Part shown: positions 35,641 to 48,321 of the stretch, piece after piece
Layout: every line of letters begins with the position of its first letter
How positions within the stretch are numbered: position 1 is the first letter of the stretch
Notes under the pieces: model-generated
The model's input: only the letters and a program-made list of their open reading frames with translations
Told to the model about the DNA's origin: nothing
Database searches by the model: none
DNA from: Takakia lepidozioides
Lineage: Eukaryota > Streptophyta > Takakiopsida > Takakiales > Takakiaceae
Length of the DNA stretch: 60,000 nucleotides
Direction of reading: 5' to 3'
Assembly: GCA_030704615.1 (NCBI GenBank)
Contig: CM060734.1
Coordinates: forward strand, 58,050,042 to 58,110,041
Position numbers and translations under genes: made by a program

Positions 35641-36229
35641 CGATATATGAATTTGATCGCGCGATGTAGGAGCTCTGTGGTTTGCGGTGAGAGTGAGCCC
35701 CCAACGGTCTCTTCGTCTCCCTCCCAGGCCTCTCCATCGCTTACATCGGCTACCTCCCTATCGTTTGGGGGAAATACCAATAGCATAACCCAAACCTCAG
35801 GAGCTTCTGCTACGTTGGATACTAACTTTATTGATAACTTCTCAGTCCGGATCGCAGAAATTCAAGTTTCCCATTTTGCAAGCCCACCATCATCACCTCT
35901 TCATCCTGGATCTCTCTCTTAACTCTCCCACAAGAAAGCGGCACATTTCATCCGTATTGGGATTCCAAAGCCCCTGCAGTCGCCGTCAACTTCATGACGC
36001 TTAACTTCGCCCCTGCCACCTAGTCGAGCCCCCCAGTGGCTGAAACCAGCTACCCCAAACCCCCTCCACACTCTCACTATCGCTTCTCACCCACTCTCTA
36101 AGTCATCCCGTCTCAGCTCTTATCTCTCCAAACTTTATTCACTGCCCTCACTGCGAACAGTCTTGTTTTCGTGTCGTCTTCTTAACTCTCCTTCCTAAGT
36201 TTCTCTTCTCCCCGATATGGGTTCTCTCA

Positions 36230-36610
36230 ATGCCGCGCAACACCGTCGCAACTCCAACTCCTAGAAACGGTGCCATCCGCCCATCCAGAACCCCGCTGAT
36301 CACCCGACCCCAACCATCCTCAGGAACAGGATTCTTCCTAGCCCACCAGGCTCAGGCAATCCTTCCACATCAGCTCCAGGCCAGGAGGTCAGACTCCCCC
36401 ATGCTCGCGTCACACCATCTACAGACCAGGAGGCCGGGAACCCCCATATGCAAGATACAGCCCGCACATCAGCAAGTACAAGCTCGTCAGGGGGAAATCG
36501 CTCCAACCATGGACAATACACCCCTGGACGAACATGCCTTTCTGTTGAAAGAAGATTGGGAAGAACAAGAGGCGGGATCTTATCTCCATGAATGTACCTC
36601 AGATGCGTAA
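36230..36610 (+). pseudogene. LINE ORF1 upstream segment, other frame
   Basis: ATG-initiated frame rich in Pro, Arg and Gln (HHLQTRRPGTPIC; QVQARQGEIAPTMD) that ends 20 bp after the ATG of the main ORF1 frame and overlaps it. It is probably the N-terminal low-complexity part of ORF1 put out of frame by an indel. The 35647-35922 frame, Ser/Thr rich, may belong to the 5' region of the same element. Confidence 0.4.
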
Positions 36611-38620
36611 GAGAGTGGTATCTCTGGAAGAAAGAGGCATCCTAGCCCACTTTCCAGGGAGAAAAGTTGGCCGAGCATATGTCCGAGAATGGGCGACTCG
36701 CCACTTTGGGGGAGCAGAGGAGCTAAAGCAGCACTTCTGCCACTACAAGGGTAGGGGTTTTTTCTCAATTGCATTTGAAAACCAGGCAGCTGCAGCACAA
36801 GCCCTCAATTTTAATCCTCACCTATATGGGTTCAATGTCAATATCTTCCCTTGGTCACCCAACATGGGCAACCGGAATGGCAAATTGTGGGGACCAAGAA
36901 TTGTATCAGTCCCATTCATTCCAAATCAATATCTACCCAACCTCCCTGATATAGCCAACCACTTTGGATTTTATCTGGGCTGCATCTCAGTATTCGACCT
37001 CTTCATGTGTATGGACAATATCAGGAACGATCTGGCTTGGAGAGCCACCACCATTGCCTCAAGAGTGAATAACTCGGGTAGTGCAAAATTTGTTTTAATG
37101 ATGCCCAATGAGGCTGTCCTTCCGCCCTATATCAGGCTACCAATTGACGAGGAAGGTAACTACTTCACCATCAGGCTTATTGAGGATACATCATCACAAG
37201 CGTGCTTCAACTGTGGAAAGCTGGGCCACATCAAAGCACAATGCAAAGCACAGAAAAGGAGAAGATCCGGTGTCAAAAACCATCTTACAACCCCCCAATC
37301 GGCCAACAGGTATGATGCAAACACACCACCAAGGCAGTCTGCAAGCTTTGTAAGGAGGGAACAGACAAAGGGCCTTTCCCCAACTGATCTGCTGCAGATG
37401 CATGGGCTTGCCGAGGAGAAAGCAACAAAGCACCAGCCCCTTACCCAGAGTAAACAAAAAGCTAAGACAACATGATGACCCTATGCGAGCGGAAGCATCA
37501 CCAAAAAAGGCTTCTTGGAACTCCAAAGGGAAATGGATCCCAATGCAGAATGCACTGCCTTCTCCAACTCCACCTTTGGCGGACACAAGTATTCTCCCCA
37601 ACGTGCCTCCGCCAAAAACCACAATCCTCACTGGGATTGCTAGCCACTCCGCAATTGCAAAAAATTTCAGAGGTATCAAATCCTTCCCACACCTCGCTCT
37701 TAATTGCTCCTCTACAATCAACACCGATGACATCCCCAAGGCCTCATGCATAACCCCGTTAGTGTTCAGGAAAGGACCCCCACAGTCCCTTCTTGTCACA
37801 GAATCGGCATGGGAGGATTTTGCTTCCTTGTGGATTACTGTTCAGGAAGTTCAAAACTTCATTGCCAATTGTCCACCCAGCACATGTCAAGAAAATATGC
37901 TCAGAAAGAAAATTCAGGACTTCTTGCTGGCTTTCCTACCTCACTATCACATGGCAGGGACCACAAAAATATTTTGGGACTCCTTTCTGGAAAACTTCCC
38001 TGGGCTCAATTGCAATCCAACAGTGCATGTCCTCGCTTTGTTAGAGGAAGCTGACATTTACATCACCCCGCCACCCGCGGGGGCAATCTGGGTCAAGAAA
38101 AGCATCCTGGCAGAGCCAAGAGGAGCCACTAGACTCAAACCCAGATTCAGGGACACACTCGCAAATGCATTCTCCATCCTTGAGGCCATCATGGAAGCGG
38201 ATATTGATGAAGAAAACCACAGAGGAGACCTGCAGAGAACAAGAGACCACTTGTATGGTGTACAAGTGCAGTCCACATCCTCCTCATCGAGTGTTTCGGG
38301 AAGTTCGGACTGCCCAAAGGAGGCCGCATAGGATCAGGAGCTATTTGCCAACGCAATTCAGGGACTCACTAGTCAGCCCCAGCTTTCTTCAGACACTTCT
38401 CCACAGGAAGGATCAACCCAGGGACAACACGCACCTCTATCTGGCCCATCTTCGGAGGAGCAATGCAACACACTGGGCCAGGTTTTTCTTCCTCCCGCTC
38501 CCTGTTTTATCTTCTACCTAGACAGACTCAATTCCAAAAGATTTGGTTGCTTTGTTGCAAGGGAGTTAAACAGGCTTGCAGGAAAATCCCGACAATTTCT
38601 TTGCCTCAAACGCTAGCTTT
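36588..38620 (+). pseudogene. LINE ORF1: DUF4283-like RNA-binding protein with zinc knuckle, broken
   Basis: The first frame (36588-37475) has a Gag-like domain resembling DUF4283 (FSIAFENQAAAAQALN; LYGFNVNIFPWSPN) and one CCHC knuckle, CFNCGKLGHIKAQC (about 37201-37242). A frameshift between 37402 and 37475 moves the reading to a second frame, which runs to a TAG at 38329 and, read past it, stays open to about 38620. It is therefore one ORF1 with one frameshift and one stop. ORF1 proteins of plant L1-type LINEs coat the RNA for retroposition. ORF2 follows at 38.95 kb. Confidence 0.75.
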
Positions 38621-38949
38621 ACCTTATACACATGTCTCTAGTCCTAAATTTCCCAAACCACCACTTCTGTTACATCCGCCCACAAAATTCCTACAAAAAG
38701 CAGGCAATCTTATTTCTATCTCAGCTCTCCAGCCACACCAAGGCCAATTTACTGCCACAATCCCGCCAAACCTTATTCACACTGTCGTCATGGTGATGAT
38801 CAAAAAACAAACCCCCAAGCCTCCCACAGGTTTTCAATGGGTAAACACCCTGCTCCCCATAGACAAAAGGGTCAAATTCTATTTTGATCACCCTGGGCCA
38901 TCAAATGTGAGTAATACTCTAGCCCTAGAAGTCCCTCTTCATATTGATT

Positions 38950-39041
38950 AGGAATATTTGGGGTCTGGGCTAGGGGCCAGACTCCCTTAAAAGAGTCAGG
39001 CTTCGATCTTGGCTCAGCCCTATGCTGCAGCAAGACGCCAT
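38950..39041 (+). pseudogene. Start of LINE ORF2 (endonuclease N terminus), cut by CACTA insertion
   Basis: The plus strand reads RNIWGLG-stop-GPDSLKRVRLRSWLSPMLQQ, in the style of the LINE endonuclease start (N.rGLG.p.Kr..lr.wl). The frame ends exactly at the CACTA terminus at 39042. The catalytic part of the endonuclease is not present next to it. Confidence 0.6.
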
Positions 39042-39590
39042 CACTACAGCAAATGGGGGGGTTTGCGACGCCAGCCGCACCCCCACGCCCCGCGCGGCGC
39101 CGAGCATGCAACGCCAACCCCGCGGAGCGTGTTTGCGACGCCGGGCCGTCGCAGCCAAACCCCGTGAGAGTGAAACCTAGCCCCAGGGCCAGGCGGCGAC
39201 ACCTGGCCGTCGCATGGAGTGATGAAGGGAAAATGGCAGCCCTTCCGTGCAACGCCCACGCGTCGCCCCAGCGAAGGGCAGAAGGCAGCCCTTTCTGGCG
39301 ACGGCCGGTCGTCGCACGCCGGGAAAAAAAAACACCATTTCTTGCCTTCTCTTTCATTGCAGCCCTTTCTTGCGATGCCCGGCCTTCACATGGTGGCATG
39401 AAGGGCAAAAGGCCCCTGCGACGGCCAGGCGTTGCAAACTGCCCGGCTGCCCTATTCTTACAAAACAAAAAAACATGTCACAGTTTGCGACGGCTGGCCG
39501 TCGCCGTTTGCGACCCCCGGCCTCATAAATCCAAGAAAACGCGTCGCAGTTTGCGACGCGTAGGGGTCGCATGCGGCGACGGCAAGGCTT
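39042..39590. repeat. CACTA terminal and subterminal repeat region, GC-rich
   Basis: Variants of TTTGCGACGSCNGGCCGTCGC recur in both orientations near 39060, 39126, 39298, 39366, 39418, 39482 and 39548. The stretch is much richer in G+C than its neighbours. Such arrays are the usual binding sites of the element-coded DNA-binding protein in CACTA elements. Telomere-like GGTTTAGGGTTAGGG follows at about 39594. Confidence 0.7.
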
Positions 39591-39927
39591 TCTAGGTTTA
39601 GGGTTAGGGCCTTTGGGGGTTCTTAGTTTTTTTTTTTTTTTTCATATGGTACTGGGGTAGGGTGTTTGTTTTTCTTTATGGTTTAGCTTGTTGTTGTGGA
39701 CCTTCTTGTAGATTGTGACATTCATTTTGATAATTCTCTTGATACCACATCTGTATGTGTTGCTCCAACATATTCATTGTCTCTGCCTTCTTTCTTGAAA
39801 GACTACCAACCACAGTCATATTTGATGAATTATAGAAATAAAGTACAATATGCATGTACATGTACAATCAATCGAATGGATGGGTCCAGTTCGGTGCAAG
39901 AATTGTTATGTAGCTTTGATTTTGTGT

Positions 39928-42900
39928 CTAATCAACTTGAACTTCATCATCCGGAGCCTGTTCATCCTTATCAAGCTGCAAGTCTTCTTCGTCATCGGAG
40001 TCATCGTCATAAATGGCCCGGCTCTCAAAAGGCACCTCCGAATCATCCTCCACCTTGTTGTCAATGTCTGTGTCTTTGTCTCCTTCTCCAACATCCGTAT
40101 CTTCTAGAACTTCATCATATAGGGTCCAGGATGCATTGTCTGGGGCGTCATCATCCTTTTCTACCCCCTCTACCCAACCTCCATCTTCAGCATCATTATG
40201 ACCAGTCTCTCCATCCACCGCAATTGCCTCACCCCATGGAGATCCGAGACCATGATAGATACGTCTTTTTCTTGGCTGAGCATGCACAACCACCTTCCAA
40301 TTCCCCCCTCTTGTTTTGTCATCGGAGAAGAAAACTTGCTCCATGTCTGAAGGCCGTGAAAAATGCTCATCGGAGGGACGATAAGTAGGGTTGAGCCTAT
40401 CTGCATTGACGTGCATGAAACCACAATCATCTTGCACTAGTGTTGCGGAGGGCCCCACAAGATATGGCTGGAACCACCTTCCCTTGAAGAGAAGAGGCCG
40501 GTACCTTGTATACTGAAGTTGGAGTATGCTCTCAAGCTCTCCAATGTACTCAAGTTTGCTCATAGTAGGTCGTGTATCTCCCTTGCCCCACACGGAGTCT
40601 TGCCAATATGTGGCACACAAGCCAGAATCAAAGGTTGTTTTGCGCTTCATGTCAAGAGCACGAATGCGGAAATGATGACCGTGAACCCAAACCGCCGTGT
40701 ATGAGGTCGCGAATTGAGAGGGGCCCATTGCAATGTCTTGCACCAAATCTGAAACCACCTCTCCTTGATCAACGGCGTCATAAACTGAAGTCCAAAGCCA
40801 CTGTTGGAATGAACTTAGAGGCTGCAATTCCATGGGCAAATTTTGTGAAGGAACATTCCGGCGCCCGCTCCTCGTCGTGGGCGTCTAGTAACCGGCCTTG
40901 GATGGTTCCGCCTCCATGCAAGCGTCTCCTCCTCTCGTTGCTGAACAAGATTATTGTATCTTGCCTCCCACTCATGTATGGATGTGGTTTTCTTCAGTAT
41001 GAAGTCATGCGCTTGCTCACTCACCAAGGTCGGCAATTTTACCCTCTTCGATTTTTTGGGCAAAACGACGTCTTTGGTTCGTGCATCCTCCGCTTCCTTC
41101 CACATCCAAGGGGATTCCTCATCCACCCTTGCCATGTACTCCGTGCAATAGAACATAGCTTCTTGCAATGTATATCCATCCGTCATGCTACCCTCCGGGT
41201 GCGCCATTTGTCTTACAAATCCTTTCAAAGTCTTCATATAACACTCAAGGAAGTACAACTACCGAGAATGAACGGGGCCGGCAATCGAAGCCTCTTCCAC
41301 TAAGTGCACTACCAAGTGCACTTGGATGTCAAAGAAGGAGGGAGGAAGGAGGGAGGAAGGTGCATCTCCAACATACACATTACCTCCGCCGCCTCCTTCT
41401 TCATGCGTGGAAAATCTGCTTCTTCCAACTCTTTGGAGCAAATCCACCGGAACAAGCCTCGCAATCTATAGATTGTCTCACGAACCTCGGGAGTCAATGT
41501 CCTACGTACTGCAATGGGCAAGATGTCTTGCAATAGATTGTGGTAGTCATGAGACTTCAAACCATGGACCCCGTCTTCTTCGCTGAACTTCGTACGGAGG
41601 GATGACCTATAACCAGTTGGTGTTCGGACAGCACTTATGGTGGCTATCACTTTCTTGTATTCCTCCTTTGTCCATTGCCAAGGTGCACGCCTATACTTCC
41701 ACCGTACAACACCCTTTGGGTCCACACCATTTTGTTCGGCCCATAGATGGCGCATGCGACCCTGCTTCTCAAGCTCATTTCTAACACCGAGAGAATCTCC
41801 TTTTGCAGCCACTCCCTTCTTTGCCGGCGTGCCATGAAGAACCCGAAAAAGGGACGAGCAGACATTCTCCTCAATATGCATAGGATCTAGAAGATGGCGA
41901 ATCTTTAGGTCTTACATATATCCTCACCCACAAAGACTTACACAAATTTTTTTACGTGAAAGTGACAATGCAACGCATACCAAATGTGCAATATCACATG
42001 CATGCATATGGATATTGATGGTGTTTTTGTGGCTTATGTACCGCCCAATATGACAACTCGTAGAAGATTGAAAGTCGTTTCATGCCGGACACGTCCACTT
42101 CACCGTCCGTGCCCACATGGGACTCATTCCATTGGTCCTCCCAAAACTGCCCGGACGGTGTCATAGGAGGGGGACGTACTTCCTCTTTGTCACATGAAAT
42201 GAGTACACTCACATGGCACAATGGCAGCCAACATGATATGGTCTTTTTTAATTGAAATATAAGAAGGGATGTTGTAATTCACCATGGTCACCGGCCAAGT
42301 GGAATGACTACATGACTGGACAGAGAATGGATTGACCCCATCCGAGGAGAAGTCGAGGTGGACATGACGTGGGTCCTCCAAGAGAAAAGGCCACATCTCT
42401 TCAATATGCCTCCATGCTTGTGAATCTTGTGGCCCGCACATCTTTCCTGGGGGGCTCCGATGCGAGGCATGTCATCTCATGAGTCTGTCCAATTCGGGGC
42501 TTCGGTATTGTGCCCTCAATCACGGGATGATCGGAAAGTAATGCATTTTCTAGGATGAAATACCCCACGCCCCCCACATGTAATCATCCCATTAGCACAC
42601 ATAATACAACACCCTTATGTCTTTCCCTTTATGCAGCCTCTCCCTCATTTGGGTGTGAATGGTCAAAACCAAACGTCGCTCCTTCCACTCCTCACTCACC
42701 TCTTCCAAAACCACAATCAGATCTTGCATGAGTACTACTCTCTAATAATCTCCATGCGAGGGGGAATGATGCTTATACCTTGCGTGGTATTTTTTTCCCT
42801 TGGATATCATCCCGATATCGGTCTTTTTTGCGCTTTGGGCACTTGGTGAGATGTGAATCCTCTCCATAGTATAAGGTTTTATCACATGGACATGCATGAA

Positions 42901-43435
42901 AAATCTTATAGCCCATCCCCACAGAGTCCAAGACTTCGCGCGCCTCTTTCCGCGACCGTGACATCTTGGGTTTCAAGTGTGGGACAAGGATATAGTCTGC
43001 AATAGTTCGCATTATGGCAGACATCCCAACATTACTTATGCCAAATCGAATTTGAAGATTGAGCAAAAGTAAGATTGTTGAAAGTCGACTCACTTTCGCC
43101 CCATCGTACAAGGGAGTTCTCGCCTCCTTCTCCATATCATTTGAGGGGGCCATTTCAGGATCATTGATTGGCCGGGTTCCCTCTTCATGGGATGCATCAG
43201 CGCCCACATGATGCATTAAGAGATCCTCCATGGCTTGCACATCCTCCTGGTTAATTCCATGCTCATTGTTGTTGTCACTGTCACTATCACTGTCATCGTC
43301 ATCATCGTCCGGTACCTTGGGGGCGGTGTCTCGCCCACGGCTCCCGCCTGATGTACTTGGGTTGTTTTCGGATGGGGTGCCAAGAGAAAAGATCGGGAAG
43401 GGATGGACAAAGTCCTGATATGAACAAATGAACAT
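39928..43435 (-). pseudogene. TNP2-type CACTA transposase gene, several exons
   Basis: Pieces in order on the minus strand: 43435-42773 (SRLSTILLLLNLQIRFGISN; GMGYKIFHACPCDKTLYYGE, the N-terminal TNP2 part with Cys pairs), 42441-42190 (WRHIEEMWPFLLEDPRHVHL then DFSSDGVNPF and WPVTMVNYNIPSY, the catalytic-region signature), 42221-41994 and 41881-41309 (MHIEENVCSSL, HDYHNLLQDILPIAVR), 41258-40815 (LECYMKTLKGFVRQMAHPEG, DUF4218), and 40839-39928 (DUF4216: FKGRWFQPY, then an acidic tail). TNP2 cuts and moves the element. Frames change between pieces; some breaks are introns, others may be lesions, so I call it probably non-functional. Confidence 0.7.
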
Positions 43436-43445
43436 AGGGACATAT

Positions 43446-44980
43446 ATTATAATGTGTCCTTGCCCAAGCTGAAAATGGGAGGCCTAGGGATCCTAGACCC
43501 AGCAGATACACAGATAAAAGCATTGTTGGGTAAATGGTTGCCAAGATACTTAGGCCCGGAAGGAGGTTGGTGGAAGCTCATGGTAGCCCCTTCCATATCC
43601 ATTTCCTCCCCCCTGCAGACCACCTCTTGGGCATCTTCCAGTAGATGGATAGTCCAAGGCTTTAATCACAAAAACCCTGGGTCTCCTCAAAGTCTTCCAT
43701 TTGGGGTGCTTGGAAATCCATCAAGCCCTTTCTAAGGAAACATGAGCCTTCCAACTTTCATGAATGCTTGAGGCAACACCTCTTCCTTAACATTCCAAAT
43801 CCATCCCTCGACGAAAAAAGTATGGCCAGGAAATGGGCTGCATGGGAGTCTTGTGGCATCTCCATTGTCAAGCACCTCTAGGAGAGCACCCCACAATCTC
43901 TCCAGGCTGCTTTAGGAGCCCGACGACTACGATCAAGCATCTCACATATCATTTGTTCTATTCCAGATTCTTGGAAGCTGTTGCTCAAAGAGCTCCTCCT
44001 CCCCCCCCTCCCCCCCCCCCTCCCCCCGTTTCACACCTGATGATTTCTCTGGAACCCTCAGGTCAACTTCCCAACATATTGACTCTTTCCCGTCAGCTGT
44101 TGCCTCCCCAGCCCGGGTCTATCAGTGGTCTGCCAAAACGAAGCTCCCCAGTCCTATACTTAGCTCCAAGAGACTCGCCCATTCTTCCCTGACTACAACA
44201 AAACATGTTTGTTCTCATTGGGGGCTCCGGCATCTCTTCCCTGCAACTAGACCAGGCGGAATGGAAATGGGCCTTCGGGGGTAGGGTTTTTCCCTTCTTC
44301 TCTTACTCTGCCAAGAGGCCAGATTATAGGGCTCAACTGAATGCCACACCGCTTCACGCCAAATGGAATGATAGATAATCGCATTTCTTTGGCAGATAGC
44401 CAACAAGGTCTTGAAGGTTGATCAATTTCTAAACTTCGGGGAGACACTACTTTGCCAATGTTGCTTCATTGGAACAATTGAGTCAATTGAGCATTGTCTC
44501 CTATACTGTTCAGGCCCTCAGGCTATATGGCCGCTGGTGAGAGTTTTTACAGATCATGGAGCCTCATGCCCTCTACCTCATTGGTCATCCTTCTCAACTA
44601 TGATCAAGAGACCAAAAACAAAGCCTTTGACTGTCGAGTGTTTGAGACCCTTAGAAGTTCCACTCTATGGAACCTCTGGAAAGGCAGGTGCGATTGGACC
44701 CTCAAATATGAGAACACATCCCCTACTGCTCTCCTGACTATGGTCTTTTTTGATCTTACAGTAGCAGCTAAAAAAACTTGGGCGTCACTGTGCAGAGGTC
44801 GCCAAGAAGCCTGAGCGCAAGCCTGTCCTCCTCAATACCTTCCGAGCAACGTGGGGGAAGTGTGGGATCCTTTGTCGCTGCGCTGATGATCTCACCTATG
44901 TTTGGGCAGACAGAATTCCACACTGCTGGCAGAGACACATAGCTAGGCTCTTCGGCATCCCCGGAGTTCGACAGATCTGA
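43446..44980 (+). pseudogene. LINE ORF2 3' part: reverse transcriptase C terminus and zinc-binding tail
   Basis: It starts VSLPKLKMGGLGILD, the post-RT signature of plant L1-type LINEs (lPk..GGLGI.d). Later frames give CQCCFIGTIESIEHCLLYC followed by IW, the zf-RVT motif (C..C...E...H.l..C). The last frame ends at 44978-44980 (WQRHIARLFGIPGVRQI). Several frameshifts separate the parts, one at a long C-run. The catalytic RT and most of the endonuclease, some 2 kb or more, are missing between 39041 and 43446. Confidence 0.7.
43996..44027. repeat. C-homopolymer tract
   Basis: Three long C runs separated by single T residues, within the LINE ORF2 remnant. The minus strand has matching G runs able in principle to form a G-quadruplex. 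It probably expanded by slippage. Confidence 0.7.
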
Positions 44981-46936
<1,956 letters not shown>

Positions 46937-46962
46937 ACGTTTTGAGCTCTCCAACTTTGAAC

Positions 46963-46968
46963 AATAAA
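46963..46968 (+). terminator. Poly(A) signal after GSNOR
   Basis: AATAAA lies 27 bp after the GSNOR stop codon (46934-46936). It is close to the stop but at a usable distance. Confidence 0.5.
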
Positions 46969-46969
46969 T

Positions 46970-48300
46970 GTCTTTTGAGGCATTTCTCTGTACTGTATGT
47001 ATGTATAGATTCATGTGGGATAGACATCACAGCCAGCTTGCACACCTTATTTTTAGTCCCCTTTTCTGTATTTGTTATGTGCTTGTTAATGCATCACTTT
47101 TTTCCTTTCCCTTTTTTTTTTACAGAAGAGGGATGGAGGCCTCAGAACTTTATAAATGTGAGGGATGTAAATATCCTGAGGAGAACAAAGACGAAAAAAT
47201 AACCTCTGCGAAGCCATGAAGGCTGAACCAGGAAGACAACGCTGCTTAACCCAAAAACAAGAGATGAAGGAGAGAAACGAAGGTATCAGACTAGGGGAGG
47301 TAACGTAGAATTCTAAGAAGCAGCTGAGAGGCACAAATAAGATCAGCAGCAGAATTGGAGTGAGAAGTGAAAAGAAAATCTTGTGGAAACCCTACAGTAG
47401 CATTCCTAAACAGGCTCGGGAAATTAGTATCTGACCACAAGATTGACCTGTTGTGGTGTGACACAGTTGCTATAGTGATTGTTAATACACAGTAGCATGG
47501 AAGTTGGTTTGTTCAAAGTTTTGGCTGTTCTGGAGGAGATGCTTGTGGAACTTTGGCGGTTGTAGTCTGGTCTTTAAAAGGCTGTGATTAAAGCTTGGCT
47601 GCTCAGCCACACACAGGTGGTTTACACAGAAAAATCCAAGCTCACCAAACTTCAGACATGAGTGCAGAAAAGAGGTTCTTTGGTGTGAGACTCAGCCACA
47701 CCCCCTTTGGGGGAAAATGGAGCTAGCCTTGAGAAAAGGTCGAACACAATGCGATGGTGAATGGATATGAAAATATGGCATAAGTTTTGTGTGAACATTG
47801 AAGTTTCAAGATGGGAGTCCAGATTCTGATGGCAGATTATGGTCGGAGCACAGATTCTGGTCAAGCAAGTGCCGTGGAGGGCCTACGATCAAGTATAATA
47901 CAAGGTCGAGCACAATCTGGTGATAGTTTCATTGTTGATGTAAACCATGGAGCTCTAGGCCAAGAATGCAATGGGTATTGTTCTGACGATGCTTCAAGGG
48001 ATTCAACTCAAGTAGGTAAAATTAATACAGTGGATTCTCAAACATGCAATAGTATTTTGTCCCTGTTTTGTGTGGCAAGAGTCAGTCATCTTCAAGAGTA
48101 TTTTTGTCACAGTATCCTTGAAACATACTAATTCAGGGGTTTGAGTTGAGAGGTTTGTAACAACTAGTTTTGGCATGCAGGATTGCTGCATTCAATCAGG
48201 GACAATTGTTTGCTGGACATCCAACTGGTGGACGGGGTAGAACCTCCACCATCACCGCTGCTTTTGAAATTGGGTCAGAGAGGGAGGCAAGAACTGTTCT
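46970..48300. other. Intergenic stretch without a supported gene
   Basis: Short frames at 47811-48131 and elsewhere have no family signature. Nothing else was recognised. Confidence 0.55.
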
Positions 48301-48321
48301 GGTACTTGTGCAGATATATGG

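Larger units (their letters stand above)
39042..43445 (-). mobile_element. CACTA (En/Spm) transposon inserted in the LINE, right end missing
   Basis: The left end is CACTACAGCAAATGGGGGG followed by 540 bp of subterminal repeats. A TNP2-type transposase gene reads leftward from 43435 to 39928. No matching ..TTTGCTGTAGTG terminus exists at the right; instead the LINE resumes near 43446. The flank at the left is LINE ORF2 sequence. The right edge is placed where LINE homology starts, so it is approximate. Confidence 0.75.

Noticed and set aside
36300-37799. Minus-strand ORFs of up to 201 codons over the LINE
   Set aside because: They lie opposite ORF1, whose zinc knuckle and domain are recognisable; no motif on the minus strand.
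38872-39595. ORFs of about 180-200 codons over the CACTA end (both strands)
   Set aside because: Arg/Ala/Gly/Pro-rich translations of the GC-rich subterminal repeats; frames stay open only because the repeats lack A/T.
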